Source of the DNA: Lentilactobacillus fungorum | Lineage (GTDB): Bacteria; Bacillota; Bacilli; Lactobacillales; Lactobacillaceae | Direction: 5' to 3' | Assembly (NCBI RefSeq): GCF_016860605.1 | Contig: NZ_BNJR01000005.1 | Span: forward strand, 1-44,757 | Length of the DNA stretch: 44,757 bases | Notes under the pieces: model-generated | The model's input: the letters and a program-made list of their open reading frames with translations, nothing else | Told to the model about the DNA's origin: nothing | The model's database searches: none | In this document: in pieces, positions 44,691 to 44,757 of the stretch | Position numbering within the stretch: the stretch's first letter is position 1 | Layout: each line of letters begins with the position of its first letter | Made by a program: the position numbers and the translations under genes

Positions 44691-44757
44691 AGTGAGCGAA
44701 GCAAAGCGGTTAGAAACTGGAGCATAAGGCATCTTGGCCGGAAATCCCGGGCTTGGA
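44691..44757 (-). repeat. Hairpin repeat R15 (cut by window end)
   Basis: The first 67 bp of the element, nearly identical to the left half of R2 (CATAAGGCATCTTGGCC arm and CCCGGGCTTGG centre). GCTCACT directly adjoins the SD of the phosphatase gene. Confidence 0.92.

Noticed and set aside
8662-44757. Repeats considered as insertion sequence remnants with a transposase in the window
   Set aside because: No transposase or RAYT-like frame was found here; end similarity (AGCGGAGCAAAGC versus AGCTGCGCAAAGC) is imperfect and target duplications are not visible. A MITE origin remains possible elsewhere in the genome.

Overview
This window looks like a chromosomal segment of a low-GC Gram-positive lactic acid bacterium, most likely a heterofermentative Lactobacillaceae of the Lentilactobacillus type. 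The evidence is an rRNA operon with Ile/Ala tRNAs in the spacer, T-box leaders, a heterodimeric LacL/LacM beta-galactosidase, a 1,3-propanediol-dehydrogenase-type enzyme and strong SD sequences. The genus is inferred from gene content, not from a database match.

Layout. 1-3730 (minus): rRNA operon read as promoter, 16S, tRNA-Ile, tRNA-Ala, 23S (cut by the window edge). 3818-5507: tyrS behind a Tyr T-box. 5525-8640: secreted metalloprotease, small proteins, a MerR regulator and a beta-hydroxyacid dehydrogenase. 8662-10613: two tandem blocks of an about 123-bp imperfect-palindrome repeat around a lone rmlB. 10679-19992: small secreted proteins, DhaT-like dehydrogenase, T-box-controlled trans-sulfuration enzyme, DUF975 protein, MFS exporter, a membrane protein with a thioredoxin-like tail, a tiny transcription unit and hemolysin III. 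20371-31234: DUF1836, glutamine amidotransferase, second DUF975 protein, kdgK with a GntR regulator, a D,D-carboxypeptidase, 2-hydroxyacid dehydrogenase, DHA2 exporter, GNAT and a second secreted metalloprotease. 31288-34945: uronate module (uxuA, a decayed kdgK remnant, alpha/beta hydrolase, divergent GntR paralogue). 35024-43495: galactoside/uronide region (LacY-type symporter, a 1.1-kb stretch of decayed genes, lacLM, divergent AraC regulator, second sugar transporter with a cre site). 43768-44757: tyrosine phosphatase and a cut repeat.

How the genes work together. UxuA makes 2-keto-3-deoxygluconate (KDG) from mannonate and KdgK phosphorylates it. The kinase next to uxuA is a wreck, while an intact one sits 10 kb away beside a regulator paralogous to the one next to uxuA. 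The promoters of uxuA and of the 41850-43145 transporter share one design, with a cre-like site overlapping the -35, which implies CcpA control. LacLM with the AraC regulator and the LacY-type symporter form a beta-galactoside locus.

Most unusual signal. At least 12 clear and 3 degenerate copies of one intergenic element occur here. Each folds into a long imperfect hairpin whose two arms change together between copies. The element ends in GCTCACT, and where a gene follows closely this end lies directly before the gene's Shine-Dalgarno sequence, always in the same orientation. I know no described family matching it, but no search could be run.
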